From Caryophanon tenue (GTDB lineage Bacteria; Bacillota; Bacilli; Bacillales_A; Planococcaceae): a stretch of DNA of 64,000 nucleotides. The notes beneath the pieces are model-generated. The model was not told where the DNA came from. It ran no database searches and worked only from the letters and a program-made list of their open reading frames with translations. Where the stretch lies: positions 47,643 through 111,642 of the forward strand of contig NZ_MASJ01000042.1 of NCBI RefSeq assembly GCF_001700315.1. Reading direction: 5' to 3'. The translations under genes were made by a program, and so were the position numbers. Positions 17,048 through 25,541 of this stretch are shown in pieces (position 1 is the stretch's first letter; every line of letters begins with the position of its first letter).

Positions 17048-19813
17048 ATGGAAAGTCAAAAATATGCGATTGTTGATTTAGAGACAACAGGGCATTCATC
17101 TAAAAATGGCGACCGCATCATTCAAATAGCGATTGTCATTATGCGTAATTGGCAAGTAGAGCAGCAGTTTTCAACATTTGTTGACCCGGGACAGCCAATT
17201 CCAGCTCATATTACGGATTTAACCCATATTCGGGATGAAGATGTACGATATGCGATGCCGTTTGAGGCGCATGCAGATTATGTATACGAATTATTGGAAG
17301 ATAGTGTATTTGTTGCCCATAATGTCGATTTTGATTTGAACTTTTTACAACAAGAATTTCAGCGTATTGGCATGTCACCATGGCAAGGACGATTTGTTGA
17401 TACGGTCGAGTTAGCGAAAATTATGTACCCAACTGCGTTAAGCTTTAAGTTAGGGGATTTAGCGGCAGATTTACATATCCCGCTGCAGCAAGCACACCGA
17501 GCAGATGAAGATGCATTAGCAACTGCGCAATTATTAGCGAAATGTTATGAGGAAATTTTAACATTGCCACAAGCGACGATTGAACAGTTGCATAAACGTG
17601 CTTTTCGTTTAAAATCAAATATCGCTCATTTATTATTTGATGCACTGCGTGAAAAACGCACAATACAGGAAACGCGTGAAGATTTACTGTTTTACGGTCG
17701 ACTAGCCATTCAAAAAGAGCCACATATTGACAAAGCAGACGATGTAGAAACAGCCTATCCACAAACGACACAGCAAAAAATGGCACTATGTGAGAAAGCT
17801 TATCCGCAATTTGAAGAGCGCCCTGCGCAATTTCAAATGATGGATGTTGTATGGGAGGCTTTAAAGGCGCGCCATGAAACAGTCATTGAAGCTTCAACGG
17901 GTATTGGAAAATCGCTCGGTTATTTATTGCCAGCGATTTTATATGCAAAGCGGGAACGCAAAAAAATTGCGATTAGTACGTATACATCTTACTTACAAGA
18001 GCAACTATTACAAGAAGAGTTGCAAAAAGTTGAACGTATTCTTGGGACAACTGTACACGTTGCTTTATTAAAAGGCATGCAGCATTATGTCGATTTAGAG
18101 CGTGTTACACAGCTTGTGCGCCAAGAACCAGAATCTTATGATGAAACATTAGCGTTATTACAAGTAATCGTCTGGCTCACAAAAACGGTTACCGGTGACT
18201 TAAGTGAGTTAACGGTAAGTGGTGGTGGACAGCTTGTGCTTGACCGTTTACGCAAATCAGTGAGCGGTCCAACAGGTGCAGTTGATTATTATACGCGCGC
18301 ATTAAAACGTAGTCGTCATGTGGAAGTTATTATTACGAATCATGCGATGTTACTCGCTGAAACAACGCGTAAAACACCGCTGTATCAAGAGGTCGGTGGT
18401 TGGATTATTGATGAGGCGCACCAAATGGTACAAGCAGCGATTCAACAGCATGAAAGTATATTTCAATACACACAGTGGAAATATATTTTTGGTCAAATTG
18501 GTACGTCTGAGGAGCATCAATTGTTTCGAAAACTGTACAAACGTGCCTTAAAAACGCGCCGTGTGAGTATGAATGCTTTATTACAAGCAGAACGAAGCTA
18601 TGTGCGTATGACGCAAAGCTTTGAGCGCGCGGTGCAACAAATGGTACAAGTCTTACAAAATGAGCAGCTAGACGCGGTTAAACAAACGGTATTTTTACAA
18701 CAAATTGCATTGCCGGAGCAAGCGATTCGAGAAACGCGCGATGCGGTCGTGCAGTGGTTAGCAGCGGCGAAGCAAATTGCGACGTATTTCTCAAGTGGCA
18801 CAGAGCCGCTCGTTGTTGAAGATATGTATTTACTGAATGACTGGCACTATTTAATTCGTGAAATGACCATTAAAGTTGCCGAGTGGGAACGGATTTTTAT
18901 TCAAAAGGATGTCCATTACACAACGTGGCTAGAGCTTGATCAACGTAGTTTACCAGGAAGCTTGCATGTGTTGCATAAGCCATTACATGTCGCGCGTACT
19001 ATTCAACAATTATTTCAACAGCAGCGCGGGAACATCGGTATTATTTGGACGTCAGGTACAATGACCGTACCACATAATCCGCACTTTATTACCGAGCAGC
19101 TCGGCATGAAGCGACGTGTGCCAGTGCATCAGTTCCAAGCACCACAAAGCTATTATGCAGGCGCGAAAATGATGATTGTTAGTGATATGCCAGATGTACA
19201 AACTGTATCGCAACAAGCATATGTCGAGGCGATTGCAAAAGGGATTATTGCGAGTGTACAGCAAACAGAGGGACGAAGCTTTGTGTTGTTTACGTCGCAA
19301 CAAATGTTAAAGGAAACGGTCGCATATATTCAAGAAACCGAAGCACTTACGGAATATATGTTATTTGCACAAGGTGTTACGGGAGGCAGCCGCATGCGTT
19401 TATTAAAAGCGTTCCAAAAGTTTCAGCGTTCGGTGTTATTTGGGACAAACAGTTTCTGGGAAGGGGTGGACGTTCCAGGGGATGCACTTTCAGCCGTGAT
19501 TGTGGCACGGTTACCATTTTCATCACCAGAAGACCCTATTTTTAAGGCACGGGCGAATATGTATGAGCAACAGCATAAAAATTCCTTTTTAGAGCTAGCA
19601 CTCCCCGAAGCCATTATGCGTTTTAAACAAGGCTTTGGACGTTTAATTCGTTCATCGCATGATCGCGGTGTTTTTATTGTGCTCGACCGCCGTATTCATA
19701 CAAAATCATATGGCCAACAATTTATTGATGCATTACCGCCAATTGATGTGCAAAAACTATCATTAGAGGATATGGTTTTAGCGCTAGAACATTGGTATAA
19801 TAATGAACGATGA
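17048..19813 (+). CDS. dinG: ATP-dependent helicase DinG with N-terminal exonuclease domain
   Basis: A 921-residue fusion typical of Firmicutes. Residues 1-170 are a DnaQ-type 3'-5' exonuclease with D10-x-E12, 'HNVDFDLNFL' and 'HRADEDALAT'. The remainder is a Rad3/XPD-like superfamily 2 helicase with Walker A 'ASTGIGKS' (about 282-289), 'IDEAHQ' (about 453) and a C-terminal 'GFGRLIRSSHDRG' motif VI. Low-GC Gram-positive DinG usually acts as a nuclease rather than an active helicase; that is family knowledge. It lacks the iron-sulfur cysteines of the E. coli type. Followed by ypmB. Confidence 0.93.
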   Translation: MESQKYAIVDLETTGHSSKNGDRIIQIAIVIMRNWQVEQQFSTFVDPGQPIPAHITDLTHIRDEDVRYAMPFEAHADYVYELLEDSVFVAHNVDFDLNFLQQEFQRIGMSPWQGRFVDTVELAKIMYPTALSFKLGDLAADLHIPLQQAHRADEDALATAQLLAKCYEEILTLPQATIEQLHKRAFRLKSNIAHLLFDALREKRTIQETREDLLFYGRLAIQKEPHIDKADDVETAYPQTTQQKMALCEKAYPQFEERPAQFQMMDVVWEALKARHETVIEASTGIGKSLGYLLPAILYAKRERKKIAISTYTSYLQEQLLQEELQKVERILGTTVHVALLKGMQHYVDLERVTQLVRQEPESYDETLALLQVIVWLTKTVTGDLSELTVSGGGQLVLDRLRKSVSGPTGAVDYYTRALKRSRHVEVIITNHAMLLAETTRKTPLYQEVGGWIIDEAHQMVQAAIQQHESIFQYTQWKYIFGQIGTSEEHQLFRKLYKRALKTRRVSMNALLQAERSYVRMTQSFERAVQQMVQVLQNEQLDAVKQTVFLQQIALPEQAIRETRDAVVQWLAAAKQIATYFSSGTEPLVVEDMYLLNDWHYLIREMTIKVAEWERIFIQKDVHYTTWLELDQRSLPGSLHVLHKPLHVARTIQQLFQQQRGNIGIIWTSGTMTVPHNPHFITEQLGMKRRVPVHQFQAPQSYYAGAKMMIVSDMPDVQTVSQQAYVEAIAKGIIASVQQTEGRSFVLFTSQQMLKETVAYIQETEALTEYMLFAQGVTGGSRMRLLKAFQKFQRSVLFGTNSFWEGVDVPGDALSAVIVARLPFSSPEDPIFKARANMYEQQHKNSFLELALPEAIMRFKQGFGRLIRSSHDRGVFIVLDRRIHTKSYGQQFIDALPPIDVQKLSLEDMVLALEHWYNNER

Positions 19814-19834
19814 GGAAGAAAGCAGGAGACAATT

Positions 19835-19924
19835 ATGGAAAGACACACACAAATATTCCGATGTCTGTATTCGGAAAGGTATAAAAGTAGTCCGACATAT
19901 GGCATGAAGCGGGTGAGCACATGA
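19835..19924 (+). CDS. Possible 29-residue leader-like small protein before ypmB
   Basis: A short frame, ATG at 19835 to TGA at 19922-19924, has AGGAG six bases upstream and overlaps the ypmB start as ATGA. The product would be basic, with several Arg and Lys residues and no hydrophobic stretch. In B. subtilis the small gene ypmA occupies this place between dinG and ypmB, but I see no similarity. It could be a genuine small protein, a translational-coupling leader, or chance. Confidence 0.3.
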   Translation: MERHTQIFRCLYSERYKSSPTYGMKRVST

Positions 19925-20403
19925 AAAATTGGATTACGTTTATTTCCGTATTTTTTGTTTCTTTAGCACTTGTCATTACGATTGGTGTACTTTGGAAAGC
20001 AAATGCGCCATTTGCGAGTATTGAGCGACAAGCGGAACAACTTGCGCTAAGTGAAGCGTATGTTAGCGATGTAACAAGTTCATATACGTACAATGGACAA
20101 AAATCGTATATTACCGTTTTCGGGGTAGACGAAAATGGTAAAGAAAAAGCTGTCTTTGTTCCGACGAGCCTAGAAGTGGATTTCATACAGGAAGTATTTT
20201 TAGAGGACGGTATTACGCAAGAACAAGCTTTAGATGTTTTACGTAGCGAGCAAGAAGTCAATAAGCTGCTTCATGCTAAGCTAGGCTTCGAACAACCCGG
20301 CGCTGTATGGGAACTAACGTATATTGATGCGGACGACCAATTGAATTACGTCTATTTTCTCCATAAAGATGGTAACGGGTGGAAGCGCATTTTAAATTTG
20401 TAA
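19921..20403 (+). CDS. ypmB: DUF5590 / PepSY-like protein YpmB, membrane anchored
   Basis: A 160-residue protein with one N-terminal transmembrane helix (residues about 4-25) and the rest predicted outside the membrane. The outer part contains two related strand-helix units: 'SYTYNGQKSYITVFGVDENGKEK' and 'GAVWELTYIDADDQLNYVYFLHKDGNGW'. This is the layout of YpmB, an uncharacterised PepSY-like protein conserved between dinG and aspB. Start ATG with GCGGGTGAGC upstream. It is followed 15 bases later by aspB, so the order dinG-ypmB-aspB-asnS matches B. subtilis. Confidence 0.8.
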   Translation: MKNWITFISVFFVSLALVITIGVLWKANAPFASIERQAEQLALSEAYVSDVTSSYTYNGQKSYITVFGVDENGKEKAVFVPTSLEVDFIQEVFLEDGITQEQALDVLRSEQEVNKLLHAKLGFEQPGAVWELTYIDADDQLNYVYFLHKDGNGWKRILNL

Positions 20404-20418
20404 GGAGAGAATCCATTC

Positions 20419-21612
20419 ATGAATCATTTATTAGCGAATCGTGTACAAACATTAACACCATCAGCGACTTTAGCGATTACCGCTAAAGCGAAAGAACTAA
20501 AAGAGCAAGGCGTAGATGTAATTGGTCTAGGAGCAGGTGAACCTGACTTCAACACACCAGAGAATATTTTACAAGCAGCAAAAGACTCGATGGATAAAGG
20601 TTTCACAAAGTATACGCCAGCGGGTGGTTTACCAGCATTAAAGCAAGCAATTATTGCAAAGCTTGAGCGTGATAATCAATTAGCGTATAAAGCAAATGAA
20701 GTGATGGTAGGTGTTGGTGCAAAGCATGTACTGTACACATTATTCCAAGTTATTTTAAATGAAGGCGATGAAGTGATTATTCCAATCCCATATTGGGTAT
20801 CGTACCCAGAGCAAGTAAAGCTTGCTGGTGGGAAGCCGGTGTATGTAGAAGGTACAGCGGCACAACAATATAAAATTACAGCACAGCAGTTACGTGATGC
20901 TGTAACAGCCAAAACAAAAGCAGTTATTATTAACTCTCCAAGTAATCCGTCGGGTATGATTTACTCAAAAGAAGAGCTAGCTGAGTTAGCGAAAGTAGCA
21001 GAGGAAAAAGATTTACTCATCATCTCAGATGAAATTTATGAAAAGCTTGTTTATGATGGGGTAGAGCACTACTCAATCGCACAACTTTCTGCCAGTGTGA
21101 AAGCACGTACAATCGTTGTAAATGGTGTGGCAAAATCACACTCAATGACGGGCTGGCGTATCGGGTACGCAGCAGGTGATGCGAGCATCATTAATGCGAT
21201 GACAGACCTTGCTTCTCACTCAACGTCAAACGCGACAACGACAGCACAATATGCGACAATTGAAGCATACAATGGTTCACAAGAAGCGGTAGAAACAATG
21301 CGTCAAGCATTTGAAAGCCGTTTAGAAGTGATTTATCCGAAGTTAAGTGCAATTCCAGGTTTCCAAGTGTTAAAGCCACAAGGTGCATTTTACTTACTAC
21401 CAGATGTATCAGAAGCAGCACAAAAAACAGGTTACGATTCAGTCGATGATTTCGTAACAGCATTATTAACGGAAGCAAATGTGGCTGTTGTACCAGGCTC
21501 AGGCTTCGGTGCACCAAGTACAATCCGCTTATCATATGCGACATCATTAGAATTATTAGAAGAAGCGGTAACACGTATGCATAACTTTGTAGAAAGTAAA
21601 TGGCAAGCGTAG
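20419..21612 (+). CDS. aspB: Aspartate aminotransferase, class I/II
   Basis: A 397-residue PLP-dependent aminotransferase that interconverts aspartate/2-oxoglutarate and oxaloacetate/glutamate. The PLP lysine is about K239 in '[13 protein letters not shown]'. The substrate-binding 'NSPSNPSGM' (about 173-181), '[11 protein letters not shown]' and the arginine in 'TIRLSYA' near the C-terminus are all present. The length is standard for the Ib subgroup. A strong AAGGAGAG site precedes the start. asnS begins 26 bases after the stop, linking aspartate and asparaginyl-tRNA metabolism as in other Bacillales. Confidence 0.95.
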   Translation: MNHLLANRVQTLTPSATLAITAKAKELKEQGVDVIGLGAGEPDFNTPENILQAAKDSMDKGFTKYTPAGGLPALKQAIIAKLERDNQLAYKANEVMVGVGAKHVLYTLFQVILNEGDEVIIPIPYWVSYPEQVKLAGGKPVYVEGTAAQQYKITAQQLRDAVTAKTKAVIINSPSNPSGMIYSKEELAELAKVAEEKDLLIISDEIYEKLVYDGVEHYSIAQLSASVKARTIVVNGVAKSHSMTGWRIGYAAGDASIINAMTDLASHSTSNATTTAQYATIEAYNGSQEAVETMRQAFESRLEVIYPKLSAIPGFQVLKPQGAFYLLPDVSEAAQKTGYDSVDDFVTALLTEANVAVVPGSGFGAPSTIRLSYATSLELLEEAVTRMHNFVESKWQA

Positions 21613-21638
21613 TTTCTTCGTACAATTTGGAGGACATT

Positions 21639-22934
21639 ATGAAAAAAATTACAATTCAAGAAATGCCAAAACATATTGGCGAAACAGTTAAAATTGGCGC
21701 ATGGTTAGCCAACAAACGTGCAAGTGGTAAAATGGCGTTTTTACAATTACGTGACGGTTCAGGCTTTGCACAAGGTGTTGTTGTAAAGGCTGAAGTTGGC
21801 GAAGAATTATTCGCAGTTGCGAAAGGAATGACGCAAGAAACATCAATGTACGTTATCGGCGAAGTAAAAGAAGATGAGCGTTCATCATTCGGTGCAGAGT
21901 TAAATGTAACAGGTATTGAAGTAATTAGCGCAGCAAAAGATTACCCAATCACACCAAAAGAGCACGGAACAGAGTTCTTAATGGACAACCGTCATCTTTG
22001 GTTACGTTCTCGTAAGCAACATGCTGTTATGAAAATTCGTAACGAAATTATTCGTGCTACTTACGAATTCTTTAACGACAATGGTTTCACAAAAATGGAC
22101 CCACCGATTTTAACAGGTTCAGCACCAGAAGGAACATCAGAACTATTCCATACGAAATATTTCGATGAAGATGCATTCTTATCTCAATCTGGTCAGCTTT
22201 ATATGGAAGCAGCAGCAATGGCATTAGGAAAAGTTTTCTCATTCGGTCCAACATTCCGTGCAGAAAAATCAAAAACACGTCGTCACTTAATTGAGTTCTG
22301 GATGATTGAGCCAGAAATGGCATTCACAGAGCATGACGAAAGCTTAGAAGTACAAGAGCAATATGTATCACATATCGTTCAATCTGTACTGAAAAACTGT
22401 AAGTTAGATTTAGAGCGTCTTGGACGTGATACATCGAAACTTGAAAATGTACAAGCGCCATTCCCACGTATTTCATACGATGAAGCGATTGAGTTTTTAC
22501 ACAAAGAAGGTTTTGATGATATTCAGTGGGGCGATGACTTCGGTGCACCACATGAAACGGCAATTGCGAACCATTTCGACAAGCCAGTATTCATTACGTG
22601 CTACCCAGTCGGTATTAAACCATTCTATATGCAGCCGCACCCAGAGCGTGATGATGTCGTATTATGTGCAGACTTAATTGCACCAGAAGGCTATGGTGAA
22701 ATTATCGGTGGCTCTGAACGTATTAACGATTACGATTTATTAAAATCACGCTTAGAAGACCATGGTTTATCAATGGACGCATATGCTTGGTATTTAGATT
22801 TACGCAAACAAGGTTCTGTGCCGCACTCAGGCTTCGGTCTAGGCTTAGAGCGTACAGTTGCGTGGATTTCAGGAACAGAGCACATTCGTGAAGCCATTCC
22901 ATTCCCACGTTTATTAAACCGTCTATACCCTTAA
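21639..22934 (+). CDS. asnS: Asparaginyl-tRNA synthetase
   Basis: A 431-residue class IIb aminoacyl-tRNA synthetase. The N-terminal OB-fold for the anticodon covers about residues 1-105. The catalytic core shows motif 2 around '[22 protein letters not shown]' and motif 3 '[13 protein letters not shown]' near the C-terminus. The ATG at 21639 follows TTGGAGGAC. The codons favour C-ending forms for Phe and Asn more than the neighbouring accessory genes do, as expected for a highly expressed gene. In B. subtilis dnaD follows directly; here about 7 kb intervene. Confidence 0.96.
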   Translation: MKKITIQEMPKHIGETVKIGAWLANKRASGKMAFLQLRDGSGFAQGVVVKAEVGEELFAVAKGMTQETSMYVIGEVKEDERSSFGAELNVTGIEVISAAKDYPITPKEHGTEFLMDNRHLWLRSRKQHAVMKIRNEIIRATYEFFNDNGFTKMDPPILTGSAPEGTSELFHTKYFDEDAFLSQSGQLYMEAAAMALGKVFSFGPTFRAEKSKTRRHLIEFWMIEPEMAFTEHDESLEVQEQYVSHIVQSVLKNCKLDLERLGRDTSKLENVQAPFPRISYDEAIEFLHKEGFDDIQWGDDFGAPHETAIANHFDKPVFITCYPVGIKPFYMQPHPERDDVVLCADLIAPEGYGEIIGGSERINDYDLLKSRLEDHGLSMDAYAWYLDLRKQGSVPHSGFGLGLERTVAWISGTEHIREAIPFPRLLNRLYP

Positions 22935-22954
22935 TAGGGAAGTGACGCATAACG

Positions 22955-23202
22955 AAAAGAGGCTGGGACAGAAGGATAATCCAAATCAATCCCACCGATG
23001 TTCGATGATAAACATTTGATACGTCGTCGTTAAATGAAGAGCGGACTTCTAGCGGAACAGTACGAGCGAGAGACTACAGGCTCGAGCCGTACCGCAGAAA
23101 AGCCTGCTCGAAAATTTAACGACGATGAAAGCAGAAAAGTGTTAGGAGAAATGACGATATTTCTCCTAACACTTTGTTTTGTCTCAACCTCTTTTTTTCT
23201 GT
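22955..23202. repeat. Intergenic repeat related to R3/R4, hairpin type B (copy R2)
   Basis: Bounded by AAAAGAGGCTGGGACA (22955-22970) and TGTCTCAACCTCTTTT (23181-23196), which pair with one mismatch and one wobble. Inside are a long-range pair CGTCGTTAAAT (23025-23035) / ATTTAACGACG (23115-23125), a GC-rich stem around ACGAGC/GCTCGA, and a 17-base hairpin AAAGTGTTAGGAGAAAT / ATTTCTCCTAACACTTT (23137-23176). The outer ends resemble those of R3 and R4, but the interior differs. The 3' part doubles as a terminator for asnS. Confidence 0.75.
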
Positions 23203-23517
23203 TTATAAATCAATCGTAATGCCTTTGTATTTTACATAACCCCATACGAAGGCGACGATCGCAATACCGAAAAATAGTGGTACCCATAAAATTAGCATAA
23301 TCAGCATCGCGTCATCAATACCATTCGTTGCTAAGTTAAAGAAATAACCAAGGAAGACAGAAGAAGTCCAAGAGAAAATGAGTGTAGAGATAGCGCCCCA
23401 AATCATCCAAGCGTTATAATCCGTCATTTTATGCAAGACGATACCTGCAATAATCCCGACAATTGTTAAAATAAGTGACACAATCACGAGCGTTGGATTC
23501 GTTAAAAATTCAGTCAT
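23203..23517 (-). CDS. Small membrane protein, 104 residues
   Basis: Three or four hydrophobic helices (about residues 8-28, 38-62 and 68-95) separated by very short loops. I do not recognise the family. The start ATG has AAGGAG at good distance, so the gene is probably real. It lies on the minus strand between asnS and the long non-coding stretch before qoxA, and its stop touches the T-run of repeat R2. No transport or catalytic motif is visible. Two charged residues at the C-terminus suggest a cytosolic tail. Confidence 0.6.
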   Translation of the reverse strand: MTEFLTNPTLVIVSLILTIVGIIAGIVLHKMTDYNAWMIWGAISTLIFSWTSSVFLGYFFNLATNGIDDAMLIMLILWVPLFFGIAIVAFVWGYVKYKGITIDL

Positions 23518-24580
23518 TGTGGAAGCTCCTTTCTAAATATGTATATTGTTCAATGAACTACTAATAAAATACCATCTTTTATACAAGGTGTCACATAGTT
23601 CACGGAAAAATAAATAGGGGTTTCTACTATTATAATTGGAGAAATTAAAAAGACCTTGAACTCTTTGTGAAAGAACAGTGAAGAAAAAAGCCAACGCGCA
23701 TAGAAAACGATGAATTTGAAAATAGTTTTGACAAAATGATGACGAATGGCGTGAAAACAACCTTTAATTACCAAATATTATTGTTAAAAAAATAAAATAT
23801 GACCTTAATAATACAATTAAAGGGATAATTATCCTTTTAAAAAGGGTGGATAATGTCTTTTGAATTAATAAAAAATTCATATGTTGCCATAGAACTGTCA
23901 TAATTCAAATGGGTTTCAGAAAGTATCTCAAACCCTTGATGTAACTGACTTTGGGTGATTATTACAAGGGAATAAATTGACAAATATAAAAGGTAAATTA
24001 TATTGGAATTGTTATTTAAATGGAATTATGTGTTGAGATTACTTTGACTTCCTGGGCAACTTCACATAAAATTTGAGTAGGTTAGAGGGGTAATAAATCG
24101 TGTAAAAATCCGGTTGGTAGTGCTGTTTAGCCTTATGAACTTATCTAGCTGTAAAAGCGGTAGACAAAAGCTATTAAAGTTTGTTTGTGCTGCGGATATA
24201 TATCCTTTATGAATGGGACGGTTTTGTAGTGAAATTGTTTCAATATAAATGATATATAGGGGATTCGTTCGACAAAGTTACCAAAGCTTTCTGCTTACAT
24301 GGCACAAGAAATCAATAATTGTTTGTCATATTACATATTTGCATTTTTCCGTAATGTGGCCTTCAAGCTTCATGTAATTGTAAACTACATTATTATTGGA
24401 TTGATGCACTTGTGACATTTGTAAGGGAGGGAGAGTTACAGCAATACGCTGTTGAAGAATTTACACATTCTATTTACTTCGGAATGCCATATGTATCTAT
24501 TGGATATGGTCATAAGAACGATGTTTAGTGGGTAGATATGACAGTTCTAGCCAGTCAATTTGATTGAAGGGAGTCCACCT
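23518..24580. other. About 1 kb AT-rich region without a convincing gene, upstream of qoxABCD
   Basis: No frame here is long, has an RBS and looks protein-like. Visible elements are a near-palindrome AAAGGGATAATTATCCTTTT (23818-23837), an inverted pair GGGTTT/AAACCC (23911-23935) and a promoter-like TTGACA (23977-23982)-16-TATATT (23999-24004). A short frame near 24415-24530 carries 'REGELQQYAVE', faintly like the end of a GNAT acetyltransferase, with stops and frame changes upstream. It is probably regulatory DNA plus decayed sequence. Confidence 0.5.
23977..24004 (+). promoter_or_regulatory. Promoter-like sequence, possibly for qoxABCD
   Basis: TTGACA, 16 bases, TATATT. If used, the qoxA leader would be about 570 bases long, which is unusual; a nearer promoter may exist that I cannot identify. 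Confidence 0.3.
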
Positions 24581-25462
24581 ATGAAAGCGAAGATGAAAGG
24601 GACTTTATTTGCTACTATGATGGCTTTAAGTGCGATTGTTTTAGGCGCATGTGAACCATTATTAGTGCTAGACCCTAAAGGTCCTCAAGCTCAGCGACAA
24701 GCAGATGACACAATGTTATTAATTTACGTTATGTCTGCAATTGTTATTGCGGTATTTACAATTATGGCAGTAATGCTATATAAATATCGTGCATCGAAAC
24801 AAAGCCCTGATTACGAGCCACCTCATATTGAAGGTAACATGCTTGTAGAGGCAATTTGTATCGGTATCCCAGTAATTATCGTTATTTTCTTATCTGTAGT
24901 TTCTGTAAAATCAAACTACATCGTAGAAGCGGTTCCACAAGGATACGAAGATACAGAACCATTAGTAGTATATGCGTCTTCTTCAAACTGGAAATGGCAC
25001 TTCAGCTATCCAGAAGAAAATATCGAAACTGTAAACTACCTATACATTCCAGCAGGCCGTGCTCTTGAGTTCCGTTTATATTCTCACGGACCAATCACAA
25101 GTTTCTGGATTCCACAATTAGGTGGTCAAAAGTATGCGATGGCTGACATGGAAACAGTTTTACATTTAGCAGCTGACCAACCAGGTGAGTTCATGGGCCG
25201 TAACGGTAACTTCAGTGGTGTAGGTTTCGCTGAAAATACATTCCTTACAACAGCAATGACTCAAGCTGAATTCGATGAGTGGGTACAAGAAGTTCACGAA
25301 ACTGCTGAACCACTTACAGAAGAAATTTTTGAAGAATTATTAGAGCCTGGTCACTTAGGTACATCTACGTACACAGGTACTCACTTAGAATTCTCACCGC
25401 CTCCTGGTCCACATAGCCCAGTGAGCGAACGTGATCCAAATGCAGAAGTTGGACACGAATAA
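24581..25462 (+). CDS. qoxA: Cytochrome aa3 quinol oxidase subunit II
   Basis: A 293-residue lipoprotein with a signal ending in the lipobox VLGAC, two transmembrane helices (about residues 45-70 and 88-112) and an outer cupredoxin domain. 'SSNWKWHFSYPEENIETVNYLYIP' and 'SFWIPQLGGQKYAM' are typical of QoxA. The CuA ligands (C-x3-C) of cytochrome c oxidases are absent, so the electron donor should be menaquinol. The ATG at 24581 follows AAGGGAG and gives a proper signal peptide. First gene of qoxABCD. Confidence 0.93.
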   Translation: MKAKMKGTLFATMMALSAIVLGACEPLLVLDPKGPQAQRQADDTMLLIYVMSAIVIAVFTIMAVMLYKYRASKQSPDYEPPHIEGNMLVEAICIGIPVIIVIFLSVVSVKSNYIVEAVPQGYEDTEPLVVYASSSNWKWHFSYPEENIETVNYLYIPAGRALEFRLYSHGPITSFWIPQLGGQKYAMADMETVLHLAADQPGEFMGRNGNFSGVGFAENTFLTTAMTQAEFDEWVQEVHETAEPLTEEIFEELLEPGHLGTSTYTGTHLEFSPPPGPHSPVSERDPNAEVGHE

Positions 25463-25541
25463 TTTTCAGCTAGTTAATTGATGACACATTAATTATTCGT
25501 AGCGAACAAGCAATAAATCATCTGGAAGGAGTTACGAAAAG

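Noticed and set aside
23034..23219. 61-residue plus-strand frame in repeat R2
   Set aside because: It is confined to the structured repeat and its terminator, with low-complexity composition.
23533..23774. Two overlapping minus-strand frames of 74-75 residues upstream of qoxA
   Set aside because: They are mutually overlapping, AT-driven, rich in Phe/Tyr/Ser and without RBS or family resemblance.
24345..24530. GNAT acetyltransferase pseudogene
   Set aside because: Only a short stretch ('FVREGELQQYAVEEF') looks like a family end and it needs a frame change upstream. Too weak to list as a pseudogene; kept only as part of the region note.
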